Shown here one piece after another: positions 47,550 through 56,448 of a stretch of DNA of 64,000 nt. Each line of letters opens with the position of its first letter. Position 1 is the first letter of the stretch. Both the position numbers and the translations under genes were made by a program. The stretch lies in assembly GCF_004522215.1 (NCBI RefSeq), contig NZ_SDLR01000011.1, positions 1 through 64,000 of the forward strand, in the 5' to 3' direction. A model generated the notes under the pieces. That model was not told where the DNA came from. It was given only the letters and a program-made list of their open reading frames with translations, and did no database searches. This DNA is from Ammoniphilus sp. YIM 78166. Lineage in GTDB: Bacteria; Bacillota; Bacilli; Aneurinibacillales; RAOX-1.

Positions 47550-48770
47550 TTGCCAGCAACTGATACTGTGCTAGAAAAAGGGATTATGCAAATTCCTAAG
47601 TGGTGGAGTTGTCCATCAGGTTATGAGGAAATACAAGAGAAAGCACATTTTGTTGGAAAAAGTGAGCTGCTTCATCGATCCTCTATCTCCGATCAACAAA
47701 GTCTTTATCCTCGTGAAAGTTTAAAAAAGATTACTGAGGCCGGATTTGGTGCTGTTACCGTACCTGCTTCTCATGGTGGTCTTGAAACGGGATTTACTGG
47801 ATTTGCGGTATTAGCTGAAACTTTCGCTCAATATTGTGCATCTTCAGCGATGTGTTGGGTAATGCATACTGCCGCAACACAAACTCTTTTTGAAGCAGGA
47901 ACCCCTGAGCAACGTAACCGTTTTATTCCTGGTGTAATTAATGGAGAAATTGGAGGTCTTGCCTTTAGTGAACCAGCAACTGGAAGTCATTTTTGGAACG
48001 TTGTAAGTTCAGCTCCGAGACAAAGGGATGGATATTTATTAAATGCAGATAAATCATTTGTTACAAGTGCAGGAGAAGCAGATTGGTATATTGTTTGTAC
48101 AAATTCTCCGGATAGTACGTTAGAAGACAAGTTAATGTTTTTACTTGTAAAGAACGATCAGGAAGGAATTGAATGTTTTCCATTTAATGCGATGGGACTA
48201 CGTGGAAATTCCAGTGGACCAATGACATTTAAAGATGTTTTTGTTCCAAGAGAAAACCGTATCGGTACAGAAGGCGGAATGAACTATTTTAATGAAAATA
48301 CAATTGATCCATTATTTCTACTAGGAACTGCTGCTGTTTGGACTGGTGTTGCTCAAGGCGCCCTTAACACTGCGATTGATGGAGCCAAGAAAAAAGTTCA
48401 TGCGGATACAGGAAAATCAGTTGCTAGTTACCAAGTTATTCGTCATGAGCTGGCAAAAGCTCAAATTCTAATCGATAGTTCAAGAAGTATGGTTTATCGA
48501 ACAGCTCAAGGAATGGACGAACTTGTTAGAAATGGCCATTCATTAGCAGAACACCTTTTCCCAATTTGGCAAGTAAAAACTCATGCTGCTGATATGGTTA
48601 TCCAAGTGACAAATCAAGCATTGCAAGTTTCAGGTGGTAGAGGATACCTTACAGGTCAAGTGGAAAAATATTTGCGTGATGGTCGTGCAGGTGCAGTAAT
48701 GGGCCCTACAAATGAAATTTTACGTGAGTGGATAGGCCGTTCTTTAGTTGAAGTTCCATGGTTCGAATAA
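47550..48770 (+). CDS. Acyl-CoA dehydrogenase-like flavoprotein (possible N-hydroxylase/monooxygenase)
   Basis: A 406-residue protein of the acyl-CoA dehydrogenase fold: GLAFSEPATGSHF, FVTSAGEADWYIVC, GGRGYLTGQVEKYLRDGRAG. The usual YEGTNEIQR with its catalytic Glu reads VMGPTNEILRE, so the common dehydrogenase base is missing; group D flavin monooxygenases and amine N-hydroxylases of this fold share that loss. TTG start after AAGGAG. In a nitrogen-regulated cluster with an FAD synthetase and an Amt-like gene, oxidation of an amine is the best guess. Substrate unknown. Confidence 0.72.
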   Translation: MPATDTVLEKGIMQIPKWWSCPSGYEEIQEKAHFVGKSELLHRSSISDQQSLYPRESLKKITEAGFGAVTVPASHGGLETGFTGFAVLAETFAQYCASSAMCWVMHTAATQTLFEAGTPEQRNRFIPGVINGEIGGLAFSEPATGSHFWNVVSSAPRQRDGYLLNADKSFVTSAGEADWYIVCTNSPDSTLEDKLMFLLVKNDQEGIECFPFNAMGLRGNSSGPMTFKDVFVPRENRIGTEGGMNYFNENTIDPLFLLGTAAVWTGVAQGALNTAIDGAKKKVHADTGKSVASYQVIRHELAKAQILIDSSRSMVYRTAQGMDELVRNGHSLAEHLFPIWQVKTHAADMVIQVTNQALQVSGGRGYLTGQVEKYLRDGRAGAVMGPTNEILREWIGRSLVEVPWFE

Positions 48771-48860
48771 AATTGATGAAAATGCTAGGTTGATATTCTA
48801 TTTGATGCTGAGTGATAAGACTAGTTCAATAATAAATTAACACAAATCAATTATCAATCT

Positions 48861-48900
48861 GAATAAGTCATCTCATTGGTGGCTTATTCAATATGTTTTT
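48861..48900 (+). terminator. Terminator after the flavoprotein gene
   Basis: GAATAAG pairs with CTTATTC, followed by AATATGTTTTTTG. Confidence 0.65.
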
Positions 48901-48935
48901 TGATATCTATGTTAGGTCGAAGAAAGAGTGGGTTA

Positions 48936-48952
48936 TGTAATATTTTATTACA
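48936..48952. promoter_or_regulatory. TnrA/GlnR box upstream of the divergent amt
   Basis: TGTAATATTTTATTACA is a perfect consensus match and nearly palindromic, 162 bases before the start codon. Confidence 0.72.
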
Positions 48953-49113
48953 TTGTAAAAAATTAACTCTCAATATTCGGGAAAAAAGTATATGGTTTAG
49001 TTTGGGATTAATTGATAATTAGATTAAATACTACATATGAAGGGGTGATATTCTATTTCTTGTTAAATATTATTACAAACTTTATTAATTAAAAATTAAT
49101 TGGGGGCGATATT

Positions 49114-50445
49114 ATGGAAGGAATAAGTGAAGCATATGAGTTGTTTTCTATAGCCTCGATTGAAGCATTTTATTGGTGGTGTATAGCTTTTATGTTATTA
49201 ATTCACGCAGGTTTTTTATCATATGAAATAGGTGTTTCTCGAGTGAAAAATGTTCTGGCTTCTGCGATGAAGAACCTTATGACAATTGCAGTTGTTATAC
49301 CAACATTTTATTTCTTTGGATGGTGGATTTATAATGCTTTTCCTGATGGTCTGATTCCTAGAATGAGTGAGGGTGCATTAGCTGCATTGCCATGGAGTGA
49401 AAATATGGGACCTAATGTCGCTGATCATGCAAGTGGAATTTTTTGGGGAGCCTTTGCACTGTTTGCAGCCACAACTTCCTCCATTTTATCAGGAGCGATT
49501 ATTGAAAGAATTAGGTTAAGTGCTTTTGTAGTTCTAGCAATTATTCTTGGATCAGTAATATGGAACTTAGCAGCTTCTTGGGGTTGGCATGGTGAAGGAT
49601 GGTTTTTAACGAAATTTGGATACCATGATGTTGCTGCTGCAGGCGTTGTGCATGCCATAGCAGGATTCTTTGCACTAGGTGTCTTAATTAATTTGGGTCC
49701 ACGAATTGGCAGGTATACAAAAGAAGGAAAGCCTTTAAATATCTTGCCGCATAATCTTCCTTCAACATTATTGGGATTGATGTTAATCTTTGTTGGGTTT
49801 TTCGGGTTCTTAGGTGGATGTATAATTGCCGTAACTAATGGAGAATGGATGACCATTTATGGAACACCTACAAATCTATCAGCATTTGCATTTAATGGAT
49901 TGATGGGATTGTCTGGAGGACTTATTGGTGCCTATATCGTTACAAAGGGAGATCCATTTTGGGTTGCTTCAGGCGGTTTAGCCGGAGTGATTTCTGTAGG
50001 TGCAGGTTTAGATTTATATCACCCTGCCTTGGCTTTTATCATTGCAGTAATCGGTGGTGCAATCAGTCCATTAATTGGAACATCTCTTGAAAGGAAAAAA
50101 ATTGACGATCCAGTTGGTGCGATTGCGGTTCATGGATTTATAGGGATTTGGTCAGTTATTGCAGTAGGAATATTTGCTTCAGGGTATCCGAATGTAAATG
50201 GACCTGAAATTTCATTTATTGGACAGTTAATATGCGCAATAATCATTATTTGTTTAGGTTTTATACCTGGTTATGGGATATCACTTATGATGAAAAAGCT
50301 CAATCTATTAAGAATTCCTGAACAGGCAGAGTTGCTTGGACTAGACTTAACAGAAATACCGGGTACTGCGTATCCTGAAGGAATACCATCAACACCAGAA
50401 AAATCGAAACTTAAAGAGATAAATACAAAGAATAAAGTTATATAA
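49114..50445 (+). CDS. Divergent Amt/Rh-family transporter
   Basis: A 443-residue, eleven-helix protein of the Amt fold but far from the two other copies. Pore residues persist: Asp and His in YHDVAAAGVVHAIAG and His in AIAVHGFIGIWS. The signature WFGWFGFNGGSA reads FVGFFGFLGGCII, and the N-terminus has no signal peptide (FYWWCIAFMLLIHAGFLSYE). It may carry ammonium or a larger amine linked to the cluster. Perfect nitrogen box upstream; a small membrane gene follows. Confidence 0.85.
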   Translation: MEGISEAYELFSIASIEAFYWWCIAFMLLIHAGFLSYEIGVSRVKNVLASAMKNLMTIAVVIPTFYFFGWWIYNAFPDGLIPRMSEGALAALPWSENMGPNVADHASGIFWGAFALFAATTSSILSGAIIERIRLSAFVVLAIILGSVIWNLAASWGWHGEGWFLTKFGYHDVAAAGVVHAIAGFFALGVLINLGPRIGRYTKEGKPLNILPHNLPSTLLGLMLIFVGFFGFLGGCIIAVTNGEWMTIYGTPTNLSAFAFNGLMGLSGGLIGAYIVTKGDPFWVASGGLAGVISVGAGLDLYHPALAFIIAVIGGAISPLIGTSLERKKIDDPVGAIAVHGFIGIWSVIAVGIFASGYPNVNGPEISFIGQLICAIIIICLGFIPGYGISLMMKKLNLLRIPEQAELLGLDLTEIPGTAYPEGIPSTPEKSKLKEINTKNKVI

Positions 50446-50474
50446 ATGAATTATTCAAAATATGGAGGTATGTT

Positions 50475-50714
50475 ATGAATACAAGTCCGATTTCTAGTTG
50501 GGAAAATGTTGGTGCATATTTCACTTTTGGCCCTTCATCAGCTGGAATGTGGGTATCAATTATTATAGCTGCTGGGATAATCGGTACTCTAGTGATTGCA
50601 ATAATTAGGCATGAACGCCATTCGTTTATGGAAACTGTAGATTTGTATCCAACTCTACAACAAGAACTGAAAATAGGGGTTTTCGTACAACCAGGATTGA
50701 CTAAAATTAATTAA
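50475..50714 (+). CDS. Small single-span membrane protein
   Basis: A 79-residue protein with one membrane segment (MWVSIIIAAGIIGTLVIAII) and a short soluble tail. TGGAGGTATGTT precedes the ATG, 30 bases after the Amt-like gene. It may be an accessory subunit of that transporter. No family recognised. Confidence 0.7.
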   Translation: MNTSPISSWENVGAYFTFGPSSAGMWVSIIIAAGIIGTLVIAIIRHERHSFMETVDLYPTLQQELKIGVFVQPGLTKIN

Positions 50715-50822
50715 ACATATCTTAGTAGACAAAATAGAGTCTAATTACGGAATAGAACGTTTGTGATATGTGACCGAGTACTTTGGAGGAGTCAAGTGGT
50801 ATTTAGCGGCAAGGTTATTTTG

Positions 50823-50852
50823 AAGAGGAAGGAATCCATTTCTTTCCTCTTC
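50823..50852. terminator. Bidirectional terminator
   Basis: AAGAGGAAGGAA pairs with TTCTTTCCTCTT between convergent genes. Confidence 0.75.
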
Positions 50853-50862
50853 TTTGTTTGGC

Positions 50863-51561
50863 TTAGTGAACATTGTGCAATTGGTCCTGGCGAGTATCCA
50901 AATAAACTTGATTTTGTTGGTCGATTTGCCCAAAGAACACATCCTCCACTTTCTCTATGCCGTTAGCGTTCAAAATGGATTGAACCCATTGCTCATCTTT
51001 GTTCATCGATATTAAGCTATGCTTTAAGATTTTGCCGTCCATAATAAAGCTCTGCGGGAGGCCTCTTGATGGAACCGCAACCTGTATGTCCTTACGCTTT
51101 ACCGAGTCTGCCTCTGGTTTCTTCATTAGAGAAAGCTTCCCATTGGATTCGAAAAAGGCAAGTTCTACCTCGTCCACATAAAAGCTGTCCTTTTCCCTCA
51201 AAAGGTAAAGCAGATCATCAACCGTTAATCTTGCAGCTTTCATTCCCTCTTCTAGAATTTTTCCATCCTTGATGACTAATGTCGGTTCACTGTTCACTAA
51301 TTTTCTCATCCTAAAACTTTTTAGGGTTGAGAATTCTAGGGCGAGGATAATGATAGCAAATAGGGAAAGACCAAACAGACCCATCGCTAATGGGAGATCC
51401 TGATTGAACATCACGGTTGCGGTCGCAGATCCCAAGGCGATTCCAGCCATAAAATCAAAAAGAGTCATTTGTGAGATTAGTTTCTTTCCTAATATCCTTG
51501 CCCATAGGAAAAGAACGGCAAAAGCTGCAAGAGTACGAATACTAATTTCGATCCATGTCAA
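50863..51561 (-). CDS. DUF421 (YetF-like) membrane protein
   Basis: A 232-residue protein with three N-terminal membrane helices (to about 85) and a cytosolic pair of YetF modules (TLVIKDGKILEEGMKAARLTVDDLL, LPQSFIMDGKILKHSL). YetF-type proteins sit in the spore-former membrane; function unknown. The last segment is longer than usual. An eroded relative lies at 19575-19998. Confidence 0.85.
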   Translation of the reverse strand: MTWIEISIRTLAAFAVLFLWARILGKKLISQMTLFDFMAGIALGSATATVMFNQDLPLAMGLFGLSLFAIIILALEFSTLKSFRMRKLVNSEPTLVIKDGKILEEGMKAARLTVDDLLYLLREKDSFYVDEVELAFFESNGKLSLMKKPEADSVKRKDIQVAVPSRGLPQSFIMDGKILKHSLISMNKDEQWVQSILNANGIEKVEDVFFGQIDQQNQVYLDTRQDQLHNVH

Positions 51562-51673
51562 CGTAGATACATCTCCTTGAATATTTATTATTCCATTTTC
51601 CTCTCCTTACCTGTATATATAATATTCCTCTAAGGTTGTAAATCATGTTTGAGCCATCAACGTTTTAATACGA

Positions 51674-51704
51674 AAAACCTCTTTCCAAACACCGAAAAGA
51701 GGTT
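51674..51704 (-). terminator. Terminator of the YheC/D-like gene
   Basis: AACCTCTTT pairs with AAAGAGGTT, close to the stop of the minus-strand gene. Confidence 0.65.
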
Positions 51705-51720
51705 GAATCTAGAAACGTTA

Positions 51721-52431
51721 CTATGTCACGGCCTTCGTTCTCTCTACAGGAGAGACTTCCTCTAATTTCAAGAATAGAACATTTTCAGGTTTAAAGTCCG
51801 CTTGTATAATCCATAAATTTCCATATACATCCAATCCTAAATCGAGGTTAATCTTCTGACAAGCAGGGAAGTGCTTCTCGATGAGTTTTGTAGTCTTTAA
51901 GGCAATATGATCTAACTCGGAATTCAAGGAAGAATTTCGCAAGGCCTTTTCAATAGAGATTGTGGTAGAACCATTACTAGAGAAGGAGGGGGGGGAATCG
52001 GTATAATTCGTTAGTTTAGCCAGTTTAGCTGTTATTTCCCAGGGAGTATTTGAAAGTTTCTGCATGACCACCCGAATGTGAAAAGGACGATGGTCGAGTT
52101 TAGCCAAGGGAAGCCACTGCTCAACCCAATAATTTACTTTGGCTGTTTTATCCAAGATTAGTTTGCGTAAGAAAGAGTATAGATTCTTTTTGCTTTGAAT
52201 GGTTTTCTGCTCATAACCGGTATCCACTTCATATTGATCAGATCCCAGGGAATGAACGAGTATAATTGGTGTTTCGTCATGGTACACCACAGGTTTAACG
52301 ATGACGGAGTCATATCGATCTAACATATCCCATAAGGACCTATAAGTAAGCCATTCTGTTTGGGGTAAAAGCTTATTAAGATTGGAGTCCTGTTTGAATA
52401 TCATCACACAATTCTCTTGCTGACTTAGCAT
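51721..52431 (-). CDS. YheC/YheD-like ATP-grasp spore-coat associated protein
   Basis: A 236-residue protein with the YheC/D blocks YDSVIVKPV, DHRPFHIRVVMQK and INLDLGLDVYGNLWIIQADFKP, the ATP-grasp fold. It is shorter than typical YheC/YheD (about 350-450). GGAGGTGA lies nine bases before the ATG. A small gene overlaps its start by seven bases. Role inferred: spore envelope. Confidence 0.72.
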   Translation of the reverse strand: MLSQQENCVMIFKQDSNLNKLLPQTEWLTYRSLWDMLDRYDSVIVKPVVYHDETPIILVHSLGSDQYEVDTGYEQKTIQSKKNLYSFLRKLILDKTAKVNYWVEQWLPLAKLDHRPFHIRVVMQKLSNTPWEITAKLAKLTNYTDSPPSFSSNGSTTISIEKALRNSSLNSELDHIALKTTKLIEKHFPACQKINLDLGLDVYGNLWIIQADFKPENVLFLKLEEVSPVERTKAVT

Positions 52432-52538
52432 CGTCCGTTGTCACCTCCATCTGTCTCAACAATTTTCGTCAAAACGACCAAGGATTGAGAAGGCTCATGT
52501 AATTTCAAGGTTTCAAGCCATGTTATGGAATGACTCAT
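52425..52538 (-). CDS. Small ORF overlapping the YheC/D-like gene start
   Basis: A 37-residue frame beginning MSHSITWLET, with GGGGGGAG five bases before the ATG. Its TAA overlaps the next ATG (ATGCTAA), the mark of translational coupling. Function unknown. The rest of the 52.43-52.78 kb gap shows only a 13-codon frame at about 52600 with an AAGGAG site. Confidence 0.4.
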   Translation of the reverse strand: MSHSITWLETLKLHEPSQSLVVLTKIVETDGGDNGRC

Positions 52539-52781
52539 CGAGACTCCCCCCTATACTTTTATGGAATATCCTATTCCATTCGACTAGTAAACTCCCGCCC
52601 ATTTTCAGACATGATTCTCCTTACTATCTAAAGAAATGCTCGGCAACACACCTTTTGGACTTATTTGTATATCTTCTTCGAATCCCTTTCCTCTTATCTC
52701 CAAACAGGTAAAGTCATTAATCATAGGTAAGGAGAATAGACTTAAGTACAAAACATTTGAAGTGGGTGTAGCCTGGAACCG

Positions 52782-53201
52782 ATGTCTGAGGAACTTCAAA
52801 AACTACTAAAACAGATCATTGAGCGAATCGAGAGAATAGAAAAGCAAGTAGACCAACTTCAAAAAACGGAAATTAAGGTTGAACACCTTACTATTAATAA
52901 CCCTGTAATCGAGAATCTAAAAGATTTAACTTTTCGATTAGGGGAACTCAATATAAAGGATCTAAGCGGGTCTTTAAATATGGGAAACAACTTTGGCGTT
53001 GGCAAGCAAGCAAAAAAGGAGGAACCATCCCAACAGTCAGATGAGAAGAAGGAAGAAGCAAGAGAAAGCAATGATGGAATTCGCGGGAAGGGAGAACATC
53101 AACCCAAGAATGGCTTCTCAGTCAAGAGTGAGCCATCCTATATATCTGATGTGAGGAATACAAACAGAGGATATAAGATCATCTTGGAACCTAACTCATA
53201 G
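52782..53201 (+). CDS. GerPC-like coiled-coil protein
   Basis: A 139-residue protein: an N-terminal coiled coil (about 1-40, KQIIERIERIEKQVDQLQ), then TINNPVIENLKDLTFRLGELNIKDLSGSLNMG, which recalls the LsGtLNIG block of spore germination protein GerPC, and a hydrophilic disordered tail. The ribosome-binding site is weak. Spore-related function is inferred. Confidence 0.6.
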   Translation: MSEELQKLLKQIIERIERIEKQVDQLQKTEIKVEHLTINNPVIENLKDLTFRLGELNIKDLSGSLNMGNNFGVGKQAKKEEPSQQSDEKKEEARESNDGIRGKGEHQPKNGFSVKSEPSYISDVRNTNRGYKIILEPNS

Positions 53202-53251
53202 CTAGTGCAATTACCCCATCAAGAAGATGTCCCTAATCAAAGTTTAGATAG

Positions 53252-53281
53252 GACCCCGGTGGATTTTCACCGGGTTATTTT
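53252..53281 (+). terminator. Terminator
   Basis: ACCCCGGTG pairs with CACCGGGTT and is followed by ATTTTATG. Confidence 0.75.
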
Positions 53282-53323
53282 ATGTTTAATTTTCCCTTAA
53301 ATCATCTGGTTCTTGAACAGGTG

Positions 53324-53548
53324 TTACTCCCGTCTCTCCCACCGTTCCAAAATGATGATGTCACTAGGTTTATATTCTGACCATTCGATATAGTTTTCCT
53401 TATTCAAGTGCGATAGGATTTCAGTCAGATCCTTCAGATCTCGTCCCGTCTTGATACATAATTCCTCAATTGTAGGAGGCATATTCCACACGATGTCGTA
53501 ATTGCAGATAATTCGTAGCACCTTTCTCTCGATATCCAATAACCTCAA
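53324..53548 (-). CDS. Small winged-helix-like protein
   Basis: A 74-residue frame with a helix-turn-helix appearance (PPTIEELCIKTGRDLKDLTEILSHLNKENYIEW). TTG start with GGGAG about twelve bases upstream, rather far. It is divergent from the next gene across a LexA-type box. No named family. Confidence 0.5.
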   Translation of the reverse strand: MRLLDIERKVLRIICNYDIVWNMPPTIEELCIKTGRDLKDLTEILSHLNKENYIEWSEYKPSDIIILERWERRE

Positions 53549-53617
53549 ATGTTATCATCGCTCCCTTCCCTTTTTGCTGAATATTTACGAGTTCTCATGC
53601 TTATATTATAATAATAC

Positions 53618-53631
53618 AGAACATATGTTCT
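53618..53631. promoter_or_regulatory. LexA (SOS) box
   Basis: AGAACATATGTTCT fits the Gram-positive CGAAC-N4-GTTCG operator apart from the outermost pair. It overlaps the start region of the gene at 53653, behind a TATTATAAT-like -10. Confidence 0.55.
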
Positions 53632-53652
53632 TTATTCAAGGGGGGAGTACGG

Positions 53653-53883
53653 ATGAGAAACGAGAATATGATCCGCGATATCTCCAGGGTAATGACTGAT
53701 TTAGATGAGATGTTAAAAATTGCTCAAGCAGATTATTCGCTCGACCCGAATCGATACCATATCGGAATCATGGTTGGCATTGGCTATGCTAAGAAGGAGC
53801 TTGATAAAATCATAGAGCAGGGCAGCGAAACACACGAGGTATTGGCATTAACAGCCAAAATGAACTCAGACAGAGTTAGGTGA
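53653..53883 (+). CDS. Small protein, possibly SOS-regulated
   Basis: A 76-residue, mainly helical protein (SRVMTDLDEMLKIAQADYSLDPNRYHIGIMVGIGYAKKELD). GGGGGGAG lies close before the ATG. It follows a LexA-type box by 22 bases. Function unknown; DNA-damage response is inferred only from that box. Confidence 0.6.
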   Translation: MRNENMIRDISRVMTDLDEMLKIAQADYSLDPNRYHIGIMVGIGYAKKELDKIIEQGSETHEVLALTAKMNSDRVR

Positions 53884-53925
53884 ACCCCTTTAAACTGCAA
53901 AGATTACGCTATTTGAGGCGTCGGT

Positions 53926-53962
53926 GTGTAGAGAAACTAGTCGTTTTTCTACACATTTTTCT
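53926..53962 (+). terminator. Terminator
   Basis: GTGTAGAgAA pairs with TTtTTCTACAC, followed by ATTTTTC. Confidence 0.8.
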
Positions 53963-54120
53963 TTTCCGCATTGTAAACATAAATTTTCTTTATGGAAATA
54001 AATAAAATATCATTATTTTATTTATTTGTGTTATCAGTATACAATCAATTTAACAAATCTTTTATGAATTATATATCAAACGTTCAAATAACTTGATAGG
54101 ATTGGGAGTGGAACGTAATC

Positions 54121-55305
54121 ATGTATAGTTACAAACAGCTTTATCGGGTTCCAAGTACCCTCATGAGGGGTGGGACCAGCAAAGGCCTTATCCTTCGGAA
54201 AATTGATTTACCCATTCAACAGGATATTAGGGATCGCGTAATTCTAAAAATGTTTGGAAATGGAAATAGCCAAATTGATGGAATTGGGGGAGGGACCTCT
54301 TTAACAAGCAAACTAGCCCTAGTTGGTCCTCCTAGTCATCCAGAAGCGGATATTGACTATACGTTTGGTCAAGTGAGCTTGGAAAAGCAAGTGATCGATT
54401 ATAAGGTCACTTGCGGCAATATGGCTTCTGCTGTTGGATTATATGCGGCGGAAGAAGGATATGTCTCCTTGCAAGAACCCGTTACTCCGGTGCGTATTTT
54501 CAATACGAACACAAAAAAAATCATTGAAGTCGAAATTCCCGTAGCGGATGGCCAAATTCAGTACGATGGAGATTTTTCTATTGCAGGTGTGTCAGGATCG
54601 GGTTCGCGAATCATGGTGAATTTTCTGAATTCTGGAGGAACCTTCACTGGAAAAACGCTGCCTACAGGAAATCCGATGGATGAAATTGTATTAGATGACG
54701 GAAGAAAATTTTCTGTTACAATAGTGGATGCTGCCAATATTCTTGTCTTTGTATGGGCAGAGGATTTTGGCCTGACCGGAACCGAGCTATCACATGAAAT
54801 TAACGGGAATGTATCCCTAATGGATACGCTTGAACAAATTCGAGTGAAAGCAGGCATTTCCATCGGGGTCATTGGAGTAGATGAAAAAGTGACTCCTACG
54901 ACTCATGCTCTTCCTAAGATTGCCCTGATTGCACCTGCAAGAGCGTATGTCACCGAAACAGGGCAGGCGGTACGTCAAGCGGATGTTGACATTGTTTCCC
55001 GCTACATATCGATGGGAAGCCTTCATCGCGCCTTTGCCGTGAGCGGGGCTATAGCCTTAGGCACAGCAGTAAAAATTCCGGGTACCTTACCTCACCGCAT
55101 GGTGGAAAAACATGGTGAAGGGATCCGTATTGGACATCCAACAGGAACCCTGTATGTAGAGGTTCAGATGAAAGAGAATGATACGGAATGGAATGTAGAG
55201 CGAGCCGGTATCGGACGAACAGCGAGAAGACTGATGGATGGGTATGCGTATGTTCCCGTTTCTGTCCTTTCTCCTACACAAGAAAAAGTAACTAGCCAAA
55301 ATTAA
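54121..55305 (+). CDS. PrpF family isomerase
   Basis: A 394-residue protein of the PrpF/AcnD-accessory fold: STLMRGGTSKGLIL at the N-terminus with catalytic Lys, DGIGGGTSLTSKLA, TCGNMASAVGLYA with catalytic Cys, and a long C-terminal diaminopimelate-epimerase-like half. Relatives isomerise 2-methylaconitate, aconitate or oxalomesaconate. It heads the tricarboxylate transporter genes, so it probably isomerises an unsaturated tricarboxylate that they import. Confidence 0.85.
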   Translation: MYSYKQLYRVPSTLMRGGTSKGLILRKIDLPIQQDIRDRVILKMFGNGNSQIDGIGGGTSLTSKLALVGPPSHPEADIDYTFGQVSLEKQVIDYKVTCGNMASAVGLYAAEEGYVSLQEPVTPVRIFNTNTKKIIEVEIPVADGQIQYDGDFSIAGVSGSGSRIMVNFLNSGGTFTGKTLPTGNPMDEIVLDDGRKFSVTIVDAANILVFVWAEDFGLTGTELSHEINGNVSLMDTLEQIRVKAGISIGVIGVDEKVTPTTHALPKIALIAPARAYVTETGQAVRQADVDIVSRYISMGSLHRAFAVSGAIALGTAVKIPGTLPHRMVEKHGEGIRIGHPTGTLYVEVQMKENDTEWNVERAGIGRTARRLMDGYAYVPVSVLSPTQEKVTSQN

Positions 55306-55356
55306 ATAGGAAAGATAGGGAAGGTCCTTTTGACTCCCTGCTCTTTTATAACCTAG

Positions 55357-55371
55357 TAGAAAGCGTTTACC
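55357..55371. promoter_or_regulatory. cre-like site before tctC
   Basis: TAGAAAGCGTTTACC resembles the CcpA catabolite-response element with two mismatches, 34 bases before the tctC start. Carbon catabolite repression of tricarboxylate uptake would be expected. Confidence 0.4.
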
Positions 55372-55404
55372 AAGATCAATTGAAAGAATAGAGGAGGAAC
55401 GAAG

Positions 55405-56406
55405 ATGAAAATCAAAAACATATTAGCCACACTTGCCCTTTCTGCAAGTATAGTAATAGCGGGTTGTTCCAATAGCAGTGAGCCTGTACAAGGACAAGCA
55501 GCCTTTGACTATCCTAAGCAACCAATTGAAATGGTGATCCCGTTTGGTGAAGGCAGTGCAAGTGATACCTTTACGCGTAAATTTGCCGAAATCATGGCCA
55601 AAGATCTTCCCAAGCCCATTCAGCCTGTGAACAAAGATGGCAGTGGCGGATTAGTCGGAATGGTGCACGCTTACAAGCAAAAAAATGATGGCTATACCCT
55701 TTTAGCGGTGACCCCATCCCATGTGATTTCCGATGTTCTCGGCAAGAGCAAAGATGTACAGTTAATGGAAGATTTTGAACCGCTGGCTCGGATTCAGAGC
55801 GACATCTACCTATTGTCGGTACCGGCAGGAAGTCCCATTAAAGATTTTGACGATATGCTCCAAAAAGGGAAAGAACGGGAAATCTCTTTCGCAGGCGTGA
55901 GTTCCGGGGGATTGGATGATCTTACTCTAAATGCCCTAGCGGATGCGGCAGGCATTAAAATCAAGTTTATTCCGTATAAATCCGGTTCCGAGGTGAAGGC
56001 GGCGGTATTGGGCGGAGAAGTTGATGTTTACTTGGATAAGCTGATTTCCGCAGTGAACTATGTGAAAGATGGCAAGGTAAGACCCATTGTCGTTTTGCAT
56101 GATGAACGAATTACGCAAATTGATGAATTAAAAGATACACCTACTACTGTTGAGAAGGGTTACGACGTAACGATCGGCTCTTGGCGTGGATTTGTCGTAA
56201 AGAAGGATACTCCAGCGGAGGTAAAGGAATATTTAATTAATCAAATGAAAGCAGCGTATGAAACCGAGGAGTATAAAGAGTTTGCTAAGCAGAATCTTGC
56301 AGATATTCGAGAAGGCTTCCTTGGACCGGAAGAGTTCAAGGCGGAATGGGAAGAGCAGTATGTGATTTTTGACGAGATTGCAAAGAAAATTGGCTTGAAA
56401 AAATAA
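55405..56406 (+). CDS. tctC: Tripartite tricarboxylate transporter substrate-binding lipoprotein TctC
   Basis: A 333-residue binding protein with lipobox IAGC (Cys about 20). QPIEMVIPFGEGSASDTFTRK, the PVNKDGSGGLVGM loop and VDVYLDKLISAVNYVKDG fit the TctC/Bug family. It captures a tricarboxylate outside the cell for TctAB. AGAGGAGG precedes the ATG. Confidence 0.9.
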   Translation: MKIKNILATLALSASIVIAGCSNSSEPVQGQAAFDYPKQPIEMVIPFGEGSASDTFTRKFAEIMAKDLPKPIQPVNKDGSGGLVGMVHAYKQKNDGYTLLAVTPSHVISDVLGKSKDVQLMEDFEPLARIQSDIYLLSVPAGSPIKDFDDMLQKGKEREISFAGVSSGGLDDLTLNALADAAGIKIKFIPYKSGSEVKAAVLGGEVDVYLDKLISAVNYVKDGKVRPIVVLHDERITQIDELKDTPTTVEKGYDVTIGSWRGFVVKKDTPAEVKEYLINQMKAAYETEEYKEFAKQNLADIREGFLGPEEFKAEWEEQYVIFDEIAKKIGLKK

Positions 56407-56448
56407 AGATAAGGGGTGGCTATCGAGTCACCCTAAAGGAGGGGCATC

